Part shown: piece by piece, positions 1 to 10,605 of the stretch
How the letters are laid out: each line of letters starts with the position of its first letter
How positions within the stretch are numbered: position 1 is the first letter of the stretch
Assembly: GCA_020744425.1 (NCBI GenBank)
Contig: JAGMUV010000012.1
Span: 1,426,001 to 1,490,000 of the forward strand
DNA: 64,000 nucleotides
Origin: Dactylonectria macrodidyma
Taxonomy: Eukaryota > Ascomycota > Sordariomycetes > Hypocreales > Nectriaceae
Direction: 5' to 3'
Notes under the pieces: model-generated
Told to the model about the DNA's origin: nothing
Database searches by the model: none
The model's input: the letters and a program-made list of their open reading frames with translations, nothing else
Program-made: the position numbers and the translations under genes

Positions 1-690
1 GAATCTCTAGTCCCCACAACCCTATCTAACCCCTGTCCCGCCACAATCGCATCACTATACACCCCATATTCCTCAAAGGAAATTCCAAGTCAGAAGTATT
101 CGCCTGATTATGCATTAATTGGCATGAAGAGAGGCTCTCGGTAAGAGAAACCTAGAAATACTTTTTTTTAATTTTTATTTTTTTAAAAAATATACATTCT
201 TTTAATCCTACTAAAACATCAGCATGTATTTAGGATAACTAATCTTAGATATGGCGATGCTGGGCTTACAATCGCCGGCCTACCCTATACTATATCATTA
301 AGAGAGTACTGCCAGCCTTACCTAATTTATAGTAGAGGTACTAGTATCTCCTAACTTTATAAGTTAGATTTTGCAGCTAAGATAACCCGTTCTTTAACGT
401 CTCTTACGTAACACGTATTCTTTATAGACATCAGTTAAATGCCTTATTCAAAGCTATAAATTGGATTACTATCGAAATTTTATCCAGCGTCTGATTATAG
501 ATTATCGCTAAGATGATGGGCGGCTGCAAGGTACCTAATCTGCTATGGATTTCTCTGGGCGTCTTGTTATACTTACTAACGCATCTTAACAACAACGCGC
601 AACTATGGCCAGTAAGGCATATCAGGCTCGGTCGCGTAAGATCGCGTCATTGGCTTCTCAACGCGTTTACTGAAATTACGCGAAAAATTA
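1..690. other. AT-rich intergenic stretch, no gene recognised
   Basis: This stretch is clearly AT-rich, especially 150-500, with many TA dinucleotides and no convincing reading frame. That composition is what C-to-T decay of repeats (RIP) leaves in ascomycetes, but no parent element could be identified. It may be the interior of the hAT-like element whose right end lies at about 969. Confidence 0.4.
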
Positions 691-699
691 GTTCCCAGC

Positions 700-969
700 A
701 GGTTTCAGCCAATCGCGGCACTCGTTCGATCGAATCGATCGATATTCGATCGAACCCTCGGCTTCGTTCGATTCGATGGCCAATCGAATGGGCTCATATT
801 CGATTCGATGCGAATCGAACGGGTTGGTAGTAGGTTCGTATCGAATCGAATGAGCTTGTGGAAGATTCGTATCGAATCGAATGTCTTGGCGTTCGATTCG
901 ACATTCGTAAGACTTGGCGTCGAATGAATCTATCGATTCGACTACCCATTCGATAGATGTCCATCCCTG
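700..969. repeat. Right end of a hAT-like element with TCGAAT subterminal repeats
   Basis: From about 720 to 960 the sequence is an irregular array of TCGAAT/ATTCGA words on both strands. It stops at 969 in CCATCCCTG; read inward on the minus strand this is CAGGGATGGACATCTATCG, a CAG-type hAT terminus. Immediately right of it lies a coding fragment of a transcription factor that ends abruptly. A candidate 8-bp target GATGAATG follows at 970-977, but the partner end is outside the window or lost, so the duplication cannot be confirmed. Confidence 0.5.
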
Positions 970-1760
970 GATGAATGGATAAAGCAGAATCTGACTCTCC
1001 TCGTTTTAGGTCATACTCAGTGGCCACGATGTACAAAATGGCATGTAATAGCGCCGAATCGGCTATAGCGTTCGAAAGGCAATGTTCCTGAAAGTTAAGG
1101 GCGACGATGTTCATGGAGTAGGCTTGGTGGTCTTTATGCGCATGTTAGTGCATATTTTCAAAGGAGACACTCTAGCATCGTATCCCTAGCTTAAGATAAC
1201 TTGGAAACATATATATGATGTTTGAACTTACAGTAGAATATGAGTCTTTGGCTCTTAGATCCCAGGTTGAGCAAAGTTGCATCAAAAGGGTTAAAGCGTG
1301 TGCCTAACGAAACTTCGGAACCATGCAGTACTTGGTGCTGAAGAACGGAACCCAAATCCAACTCCGAAAGTATGGCCTTGGAGTAACGAGCTTGCGGAGG
1401 TATTGTACAATCGCCGGAACTAGTCGTGCCTTTGTTGCTACGTCGTGGCCTCTTTGACACGGGGTTCGGCTTTTCATTCAATCTATACCTTCCCATATGG
1501 GCTGATTGTTGCCTGGGGGTGCGATTGGTCTCGCCCAATCCCTTTATAGCAATTGAAGGGTGATTTTGTGTCCAGACGTGGTCCCTCATCGCGTGGGAGC
1601 GAATCACCCTTAATGAATCCGCATGTTTGGTCGGATCTGCGTCTTGCGGTGGGATGCTGAAAGTGACAAATTCAAGCGGTCGTTCGTTATTATTCCTGTC
1701 AGGTGATGCAGCCTTAATGCTACCAACGGAATTCTGGGCTAAATCGATAATTAGTATCAA
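970..1760 (-). pseudogene. Fungal Zn2Cys6-type transcription factor relic (N-terminal and middle parts)
   Basis: Two minus-strand open pieces read as successive exons. The first (about 1760-1240) contains FVTFSIPPQD...RVIRSHAMRDHVW, the short N-terminal block seen in many fungal-specific transcription factors, and TRFNPF further on. The second (about 1160-978) contains NIVALNFQEHCLSNAIADSALLHAILY, like the start of the fungal-specific TF middle homology region. The frame stops where the TCGAAT-rich hAT end begins, so the C-terminal half is missing. No Zn2Cys6 cluster is visible. Family assignment is by motif resemblance only; start and splice sites are uncertain. Confidence 0.45.
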
Positions 1761-1856
1761 AATTCTACCACTGGACGACGACGGGGAAAAGTACCTTTAT
1801 GCATTCTCAAGTTTGAAGTATTTGTGAGTCCTAGGCGAGGTGAAATACCCCGCTTG

Positions 1857-3092
1857 CAGAGGTCCCAACAAGCAGTCAGTTATCAATCAGTACTGATTAC
1901 TGATTGATACTGATACGTTATCAGTATCAGTAAGCCCCTAATCAATCAATCAGTAATCAGTAACGCACGTGACCAGGTTTTTCGTAGCGTCGATATTTTG
2001 TGACATTCTACGTAGTAGTTGCCTGCCACAGTGCATCAATTCAGTCCTACGTGGTGCTAAGATGTGTTAGCAGGTACATCCAGATCGCTGCGATCAGTGT
2101 GGTAAATCAGGTACTCAGCAACACAACCCATCGCCCGTGTCTGAACCCAGAATTACTTTCTACATATTCAACGGCAACCCAGTTTTTTTTTACTTTGAAT
2201 CGATATCTCAAATCGAATATTCGTGACATGAGGGACGATGAAGCGCCTGTTATCTTTCCAGGGAAACCAGCCCAGAGAAGTTAATAAGTACCAGCCCCGC
2301 CACAACAAACAGGTGAGATATGCGGTAGCCCTTATCCACTGTATAGGGTAGGTTGACTGTCGCATATCAAGCCCCGGCCCCACTAGAGCAGCTGCCGTCG
2401 AAATGAGGCAAGGATCACGATCATCGTGAACTTGTTCACGATGAGAGTGAACGACCATAATTAGCGCCAAGCAGCAGGCTGCTGCCTAAACAGCCAACGC
2501 TTTCATTTGTGTATAAAAGAGCTGCACGGCTCAGTGCATCTTGTCATTGAGTTCTTGCTCCTTAGATAATTCTCATCAATTGACCGATGCCAACAATGAT
2601 CCCTGTGGAACCAATTGTCTGACATTGACTCACGTAACTGTGCTGCGCAATGCACTTGACATTCCAGCAAACACGCTGGTCTCTACAAAATATCCATCAT
2701 ACAAGTTGGAGGCATAGTGGCTGTACTTTTCCTGGCGAGAGCGCCTTGCTGGCATTGATTCCACCCTGGTTCGAGTCATATTTCCCAGTTGTCGTTTCGC
2801 CGTCGAGAAGGGACAATTCCGTTCAGGGTTCAAATCCATGATACTCCAGGAGCACTTCCCGTGGATTTAGGATCACTCAGTGACCCGTGCACGAGTGCAC
2901 GGACCTCTTTACGTCACGTGTAAACCCTGAATCCAATCAACTGAGGCCTGAAGTTCAGTGGACTTGAACCCTGATTACGTCATGTCTTGGCATTTACTGA
3001 TAAGCTAATCAATCAGTATCAGTAGCATAGTAATCAATCAATCAGTTATTAGTAAAGGCCTTATCAATCAGTACTGCTTGTTGGGATGTCTG
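1857..3092. mobile_element. Non-autonomous hAT element with 8-bp TSD
   Basis: The ends are CAGAGGTCCCAACAAGCAGT (left) and, inverted, CAGACATCCCAACAAGCAGT (right): 18 of 20 terminal bases agree. Both sides are flanked by the same 8 bp, CCCGCTTG (1849-1856 and 3093-3100), the TSD length of hAT elements. Just inside each end are arrays of ATCAGT/ACTGAT words (1870-1965 and 2995-3080), probably transposase-binding repeats. No transposase reading frame is present in its 1236 bp. The interior has a segment (about 2465-2625) shared with 56590-56755 and partly with the paired hAT elements further right. Confidence 0.85.
2465..2625 (+). repeat. Dispersed hAT-associated segment with TATA-like box
   Basis: This segment matches 56590-56755 at high identity, including the words CTTTCATTTGTGTAT, TTCTCATCAATTGAC and CCAATTGTCTGACA. 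The last two also occur near 22485-22540, upstream of the transposase in the hAT pair. A TATA-like TGTATAAAAG lies at about 2510. It looks like the promoter or leader region of a hAT family kept in a non-autonomous derivative; this role is inferred. Confidence 0.5.
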
Positions 3093-3100
3093 CCCGCTTG

Positions 3101-3872
3101 CCCCTTATTACTGTCGGCCCACTTGGGCTTCCGATATCCGTGATCCAGTGTAGATTGATGGTTATCGCTTTTATGGCCCTAGTGAAAGATAAGCGAACTC
3201 AGGGAGATGACGCGATGCAATCCCAATATTCTACACGAGGGTGCAAGGTTGTAATCATGAACTCTTGTTGAAAAATTCAATTCTGCATTGAGTGGTTCCC
3301 CGCAACCTTATTTGATGAATAATCAGTAAAGTGGTGGGTAGTTTAATTTACAAGCGATTGGTCAATCGCACCCGCATGAGGAGGACCTTACTACCGTAAA
3401 AACTCGCAAAATCCGACCATAGAGGGGATAGTTTTATTGGGGTTGCCTCACGTGATGACCACACTGCAGAATAGGCTCCCCCGCCTTGGAGGGCTCACTG
3501 AGGGGTTCTTCTCCTCCTGCAACTGCCTCACGGGAGTCAATTGCTCGCCTCTGCAAGTAGCTCGTCATCTCTCACGCAGTCAAGACTCGATTCTTCCCTC
3601 CCACCTTCCCTCTGTATATAGAACCACTGCAATATACAGACACTTGCCTCCCTACAGGGGAGCGCGGACGGGGCTCTCTCTGACGCTATGGTTTAACGCG
3701 TTTTACGCATAAGACCACAGCGACAGGTGACCCGTTACGGCCAAACCACATACACTCTGTCCCTCTTGACTGCGTGAGGTCACCAATAAAGTACAGAGTA
3801 GAACCTTAGGCATACAAATTAACCCACCAGCAACATTTACTGCTAACCTCATCTAGCCCGCCACCTAACTTC
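3101..3872. other. Gap: possible solo LTR, nothing certain
   Basis: No protein-coding frame is convincing here. From about 3430 the sequence has a TATATA box (3612-3620), and an AATAAA signal at about 3785, an arrangement seen in LTRs. However, matching ends and a short target duplication could not be located, so a retrotransposon call would be a guess. Confidence 0.25.
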
Positions 3873-6072
3873 CCCGCAACCAGGGTAGGGAATCAATCCA
3901 CGACTTCCACGGTATTGATCAATATATTGACTTCAATCCACATCAACGTCAATCCACGAGAGGCGCTGTCTAGGCGCACAGGTCCTGTGTGCTCGGGGCA
4001 CAGCCCCCCCTGTCGGCGGGCTAGGGGCACGAGCCTGAAATCATGCACACCCTTATCGTAAACATCAACACCCGCTAAACCCAATCCATCGGTAGCCTCC
4101 CCACCAAATCTTGGCGTGACTTTGACCAAGGTCATGGAACATCAGCTTACCTTGCAACCCCTTCCAGCGCTGCTAATTTGGAAGGGGGGCTCGCCCAGCG
4201 GCAAGCCAGACAGCGGCAATCCAGACAGCGGCAATCCAAGCAACAACGTAAAGAGGCTGTAACAAGACTAAATTACTAGTTGTTTAATTACAAAGTCCGC
4301 TGTTCTTCGATATCCCTTGCGGCTGCCTCCCAGATCTCACCCATACCTCTTCTACTTGAAAAGGGCATTTGTTCCATCTCGGCAGCAACTCGAGCCTCAA
4401 CACGATCGTCTTCTGCCTTGTTCCAATCTAGGTAGGCCATCATCTCTTCCTTAGTCCAATCTCTATTAACTGTAGATGTCCTACAGCGCTTGCCCATTTG
4501 CTTCCGGTCAAGACACCAACGGTAGCTTGCTTTATCATAACGCTGAGGCAGACCCATTGCCTTCCGGTACTGCTGGTTGGTCTTGACACTACCACGAGGC
4601 TGCCTTTTGTACCAAGCCTCTCTCGCCGCAACATATCTCTTATAGATAGCCCGCGGGTCATCGTATCCGAGTGCCGGCGCTGATGCCGGTGGCGTTGTGC
4701 GGACTACTATCGTCCGGCTCGCCGCTACTCGTTCTTCTAACTCCTGGACTTCCGTTGTCTGGTCCTCCGCTGGGTAGCCGCCCAGTGCTGGGGTAGTCAT
4801 CGTCTGGGCTGCCGTTGTCTCTATAGCTGCCGGCGCTACTGTTGCCGCTGCTGTCTCTTTGGTTGTACGTACCGATGCTGGTGCCGCTGATTCCGATGAC
4901 GGTAAGAGCTCTTTATATCGCAGAGGGCATGCCTTGGAGGTCATTGTATGACCTATCGTGTGACATCTGCTACATTTAGGCTGCGCCTTTGATGGTGCCT
5001 CCGGCTGTGCTGCTGCGTCGACTGCTTCGAATGCACTAGGCTCTCGTCTTGTGCTTGCAATCGGTAGGCTGGGGGGCGCCGTTGGCTGCGAGTAGGAAGG
5101 CGGCGGATATACTACTTGCGGTAGACTTTGCTGTTGGGTGGGATATTGTGATGCCATTGCTTGTGTAAGCACGATCTCTCGAAGGTCTGATATTTGGCGT
5201 TGAAGCATTGCTAAAGAGGCCCGGTTACCTGACCTTTGAGTACTTCTACCTCGGCTGCTTGAACTCTGGCCCGCTGACTGCTGGTCTATCTCCCAGGCAG
5301 ATAGGATCCGGCCTGTGGATGACTGTTGTGATAGCGTCGTTGGCGTTGTGCTTTCTGAGGTTGCCGATGATGGCGGTGATGGTGGTGGCATTAGGGATAA
5401 GGCGTAGTTTCTTGCAATCCGGCGACAGGGTACTGTGCTTGGGTCAGGCTCCCGGACCCGGTTCAGAATGTCTTCTTGTTCCGGTGTATATGCCTTTAGC
5501 CACCAGTGTGAGTCAAGGTCAAAGAGGTTTATCGGGATCTCGTTCTGGATCATCCCCACTAACTTATGGCGGCACGGTAGACCCCATTGGTGTTGAAGTC
5601 GCCGCGTACAAGGCTTTGGTGGTTCTTTGCCCTGAAGTTCATTGACTGCTAAGACAACCTGGGCGTGGATCATTTCCAATGCCTGCCAACTAACCTTGGC
5701 GATAATTTCCCAGAGAACAGGATGGCGATCCCACGTAACCCGCCGGCGACTCATCTCATGATGGAACTTTGTGTGGTAAGCCTGCCGCCTATTACATAGC
5801 ATTTCCTTGATGTAGGTTTGGAGTTGATGGAGGTCTGCAAAGCGATTCCGTAGATGTGACTTCAACTCGTAGTGGGAGCTCTCGACCCGGGAGGTAACCT
5901 TGATGCCGTAGTTGCGATAGTTGCAGACGGCATACTCCATGAATTGCTCGCGAAAAGGGATATATGTGGCGTTCAGGTAGTCGATGATGGCTCGTTGGTC
6001 AGGAAATTCATCTTCCATCCGTTTCCAAGCCTGCTTGAAGTCGTCCTCGGTCCGGGCCCTTGTAATCTCAAC

Positions 6073-9069
6073 CAGTGATCGGAATGGTCTGGTATGGTCT
6101 GGTATTGGGGGTCAAACCATACCATACCAACTGCTTACATAATTACCGGTATGGTATTACCGGTAAGACCAATAATACCATTAAGGATGCCAAGACCGTT
6201 AAGACTGCCAAGAACGATGCTGAAAAGCTATAGAAGGACGAAAGAAAATGTATTATACTACTGGCTAGTGACCCAATCGTCGTCATTCTCACTGTCCTCA
6301 CTATCATTATTCTCCTCAACCCGGGGCTTTCCATACCAAGCCCGGAGACACTCACAGGCCTCTATAATATCTGCCTTCAGCCTACCACGGCGATCAACTA
6401 TAGTAAGCTTTGCACTGCTGAAAAGTCGTTCGCACTCATCCGACATAGGCGAAATTGCAAACAGATCCAGAGCGAAGCGAGCGAGATCTCTTTGGGAGTC
6501 ATAACGGGATAGCCAGTACGCAATGGCCTCATCACAACCTGCTTCATCGTCATGAAGCCGGTCAGTGGAAATATATTGTTCATACAAATCAGCTGCAGAG
6601 ACCGGAGCATCTATTCGAATACGCTTGTATTCCCTCTAGCGATCAAATGCTGGGTCAAGATCTCTCTCCTTTCTGACTGGTAGCGGTAGCATCTCAACAG
6701 GATACCTTCCCTTATACTCCGTCTCCCAGAGCTGCTTTACTACCGTTTGTGCGTTATCAAACCACTTCTGCTTTTCTTTGCCGGCTTGGAGAACCCATTC
6801 TTGCCTGAACCATGCCCACTTTCAATATAGGTCGAGTATTTAAGCAGCATAGTACGCTAGTAGAAGATCAGTATCTTCAGAATATCGATTCTGCCAGTTC
6901 AGCTACTGGTTGTTATAATACCCCTCGCATTTTAACCACACACCATCTGCACAACCCCGAAGGTACTCCCATATGAAATCATTATCGTCTTCAGTATCGA
7001 TATTATCATAGTGATCCTTTATCTCATTTATTTCTCAAAGAAGGCAGTCCAAGGTTAAAAACCAGTCAGCTAGCGATGTCTTTTTGCCCTCAGAGAGCAA
7101 CATTGCAGCGTAGAAGTCCTTCAGAGCAAGCTCAATCTTTTCAAGCTCGAACCAGTGCTATCCATCAAGTTTGAAGTTCGCAATCCCACGAGAGCCTTTC
7201 CCAGGCACATGGCGGGCTGAGAAGATCTCCAAACATTCCCAAACATTCAATGCCCGTATAATTAAATAAAACCACGAATTCCAGCGTATAGAGTTATTCC
7301 AGATAAGCTCGAGTCTATCGAATTCAGCAAGATCTCCACTAATAATTATTACAGCAAACTCCTCACAGCATTACAGGATAAGCCTAATGTATCATACGAG
7401 GTTATAAAGCCGACCTAAACACCCAAATTTTTTCCAGAGCTCTTCCACCTTCATATAGTCTCCGCATTAATAGTGCTTTTCAAGCTTCACTAGATACTTT
7501 TCACAGTCCCAACCCATGAAGAATGCCTAGCAGCAGAGATTGATAATATGGCCCAAGCAACGAAGCCGGCGATAGCGGCGTTGCTTTAGCGTCATCCATA
7601 AGCAGAGCTCCGTAAGTATGAACTTAACAGCAGTATCATTCGACGAGGCATTGTCCAGCATAAAGTACCCAATCTGATCTCCGCTAATATCATATTCTCT
7701 TAGTAAATTAAGAATAACTAACGCAATATTCTCGCCTGTATGTTCGCCATACACACGTCGTATACCCAAGACAGTAGTTTATCACTTACCAGTACTATCG
7801 ATCCACATAGCGATAACCCCAAGAACAGCATAAGGGTTTAGCGAAGTCCAGAGATCAAAGGAAATAGAGATTCTACTCCGCGCCTGCCGGAGTTCCTCCC
7901 TGAGCCGTTGCTTTTTCAACCGAAAAGCATCCATAACCCAACTTCGGATGGTTTTCGCTGCCTTTAGGAGATAGTTAAGAAATGCCGGATTCAAAAAGAA
8001 TAGTAGTTCTCAGAAATACTAGTGTTCCAATTGAAAGAAAGCAATATAGCAATACACGATCCAACGAACTAGGAGCTCTTTGAACTTTTCAATTGAGTCT
8101 TTCCAGAAGAAGGTATTAGTAGCAGCCGCGCTCTTCTACTGCTCTAATACAGACTTCCGTATCAGACTATATTTCTTAACACCACTCTAGGGATCAATCT
8201 GGTACTTCTGTTCAAGATGGTTTCTCACTCCAGACGTGCCGTTAATAATAAATAGCTCCTGCTTATGCTTTCCAGCTACACACTCATAGCAGTAGTACAC
8301 CTCTTTCTTATCACTATCTCAGATGTAGCGAATACCATACTTCCATACATATAATGAGCCTAGACGGGCTGCCTTTGTGGTCTTTGCACAGTTCAAGTAC
8401 TTAATATTATCTTACACGAATTCTTTCGGAGGCTCGGAATACTGAAGAGGAGCAGGTAGTGGCGTCGAGGCAGGTAGTGTGGGAGCAGGCGATAGTGTAG
8501 GAGTCTTGAAGGATAATGGGGATGAACCTATAGCCAAAGAGGACGGCGAGGTTAGAACCGGAGATTCCATAGGTCATGCCTTTATCACATTCACTAGCAG
8601 GTTGCAAGGTAAGTCATAAGGAAGCTCTTGATTTCTATCTAATGATTGAAAAGGGGTCAGCCGTATATTTGAGCTCAACAGGGCCTCCAGGGCCATCTTG
8701 TCTCAGAACTTGCTTTTGGGAGACGTAGCTGATACCAATTTCTGACTGGATATTCGGACCTCCGGGCAGCCGGTCTGATCAATCGTATGACCCTCGTGAC
8801 AACCTTAATACCGTAAATGGGTTATGTCTCGTAGGATTGTATGTTCTAAGCCGAGAAAATGTTGACCTTAAGTAGGCGCTAGCCAGTTTAGTCCATAACC
8901 CAGCCGCCTAGCGCCACCAACTCGGCCTATTTTTAGCCTATTTTTAGCCTTACCGGTATGACTTGGTATACCGGTAATACCATGGTATTGAGATTTCTTC
9001 AAACCATACCAAGTCTTGGCGGTATATACCATACCAATACCAACTCATACCAGACCATTCCGATCACTG
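6073..9069 (-). mobile_element. hAT element nested in the MULE A transposase, with 8-bp TSD
   Basis: Terminal inverted repeats begin CAGTGATCGGAATGGTCTGG and agree over 24 bp. The same 8 bp, ATCTCAAC, flanks both sides (6065-6072 and 9070-9077). The subterminal regions are rich in GGTATGGT, ATACCATACC and TACCGGTA words. The element is 2997 bp and holds a decayed transposase gene on the minus strand. Its clean termini and exact TSD contrast with the ruined gene inside. Confidence 0.92.
6258..8350 (-). pseudogene. Decayed hAT transposase
   Basis: Open pieces at 7994-7782, 7769-7527 and 6587-6258 lie in a single frame, so that part of the gene is broken by in-frame stops, not indels. A BED-like zinc finger can be traced near 8340-8200 (CYECVAGKHKQ...NHLEQ). 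The RNase-H-like core shows SFDLWTS, YGEHTGENIA, GYFMLDNASSNDT and RCLGHIINL. The C-terminal dimerisation domain shows FAISPMSDECERLFSSAK. Stops are mainly TAG and TAA, as expected from C-to-T changes at glutamine codons. It cannot encode a functional transposase. Confidence 0.85.
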
Positions 9070-10605
9070 ATCTCAACCCAAGCATCACGAATGCCATCAC
9101 CGGTGTTATCAAACTTCCTCCCCGAGGCTTGACACTTAAAGCTGGGGGCATGCGTTATGTCGGCCGGTCTAAGTGACAATGCCACAGCCTGGTTAACGGT
9201 GGAATCAGGGACGGGGGATACCTCTTCGACATTGCCATTGTCACTATCAACGGCTGCGGCATTGGCGAGGTCTGGTGTTGCGTAGTTATCCTCCCTGGCC
9301 CGGCCCATGATCTCACACCCATCAAGGGATCCGTTCCACTTCCGCTTGATGTTGAGAATGACGTTCTTCATGATATGCCAAAGGCACATCTGTTGCTGTG
9401 TTTCTGGAAAGGCAGCAGTAATGCCATTTTTCAGTGCTTTGTCGAAGTCGGTAATGATAACCTTTGGCGCGGGGATATTGGCTTTTGCCCCTGCCTCTCG
9501 GAGTTGTTGAGCCATCCAGGTGAAGGCATCCGCATCTTCTCGATCGCAAAGGCCAAAGCCAGCGCTAAAATTGGTGTGCAAAGGCGTAGTTCCCGTAACC
9601 TGGAACAAAGGTAGGTTAAAGCGGTTAACCTTGTACGTACAGTCGATCATTAACAACTCGGGACTTCGCTTCCAGTCCTCTATGCAATGGGTGTAGGTCC
9701 AGAAGAAGCGGCAAAGCTTCCTATCAGGTCCACGATATATGTTGTGGTAAAAGACTTCCGGATCCTGTTCAAGAAGGCTAATGAGCGCTTGGGTCGAGGT
9801 TAGGGCCCCATACCTGCCCTCTCGAAGCCGCTTCTGGATAGCAAGAACGTCATGTCGATTGATACTAACGCTAGGAAAATCGATACCGATTTGCCTTGCG
9901 ATCTCCCTGGCGGTTGTTCCTCCGGCCTTGGATCTCTCTTCGACAATGGTTTCAAGCGCAGCGTGGCCAAATTCCCGCTGGGTCTGGGTTCGTAGGTAGG
10001 TGGAAGATATCGCATCGGCCGATGGTTCGTGATTGTGCTCATTGGAGATGATTTTGAAGCCATAGGTTGATGAGTCTTTCATGAAATGAATAACGATGTG
10101 GAAGGGACAATTCGTCTTAGCCGAGGAAGTCTTATATTTACCCCTATTGCCACTCCAAGCCCTGTAGGTACCACTAGCATGGCATCGTACGTCAATGCGG
10201 ACTACGATCCCGGTAGGGCAGCGTTTGCTTCGTGTCTTAGCAACCACGTATCCTACCAGTCTTTGGGCGCGTTCGAGGGCATCGTAGGCAGCTTCAGGCC
10301 TGCTAAAATTGCCATCATATGAAAAATCAGAGGGAGACAAATCAGCCATAGAGAGATGTTACTTTTCCCGTCTGTCTTGATAAAGCTGTGGAGTGTTGAA
10401 GATGGGTCTTTGATGATGTACCGCGTTGTAGAGCAGACACGCGTTGGGCCGTCTGGCGATACCGTGTCGGCTTGGACGGCGATCAAGTCAACTGATGTTC
10501 CATGACCTTGGTCAAAGTCACGCCAAGATTTGGTGGGGAGGCTACCGATGGATTGGGTTTAGCGGGTGTTGATGTTTACGATAAGGGTGTGCATGATTTC
10601 AGGCT

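Larger units (their letters stand above)
4288..10349 (-). pseudogene. MULE A transposase, split by a nested hAT
   Basis: The coding halves are 10349-9078 and 6072-4288 (minus). Removing the hAT at 6073-9069 plus one TSD copy joins them in frame to about 1018 codons. Order of parts: FAR1-like zinc-binding N-terminus (NCPFHIVIHF...SNEHNHEPSAD), MULE catalytic domain with first acid in LLMIDCTYK, second in VIITDFDKAL and third probably in RVESSHYE. A proline/serine-rich linker follows, then a zinc knuckle CSRCHTIGHTMTSKACPLR, then a C-terminal block shared with MULEs B and C. Both halves are open, so the gene was probably intact when the hAT landed. It is now interrupted and should not make a full protein. 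Confidence 0.88.

Noticed and set aside
3437..3712. Open frame of 91 codons as a gene.
   Set aside because: No domain, biased composition and overlap with a TATA/AATAAA arrangement that looks more like an LTR or promoter.
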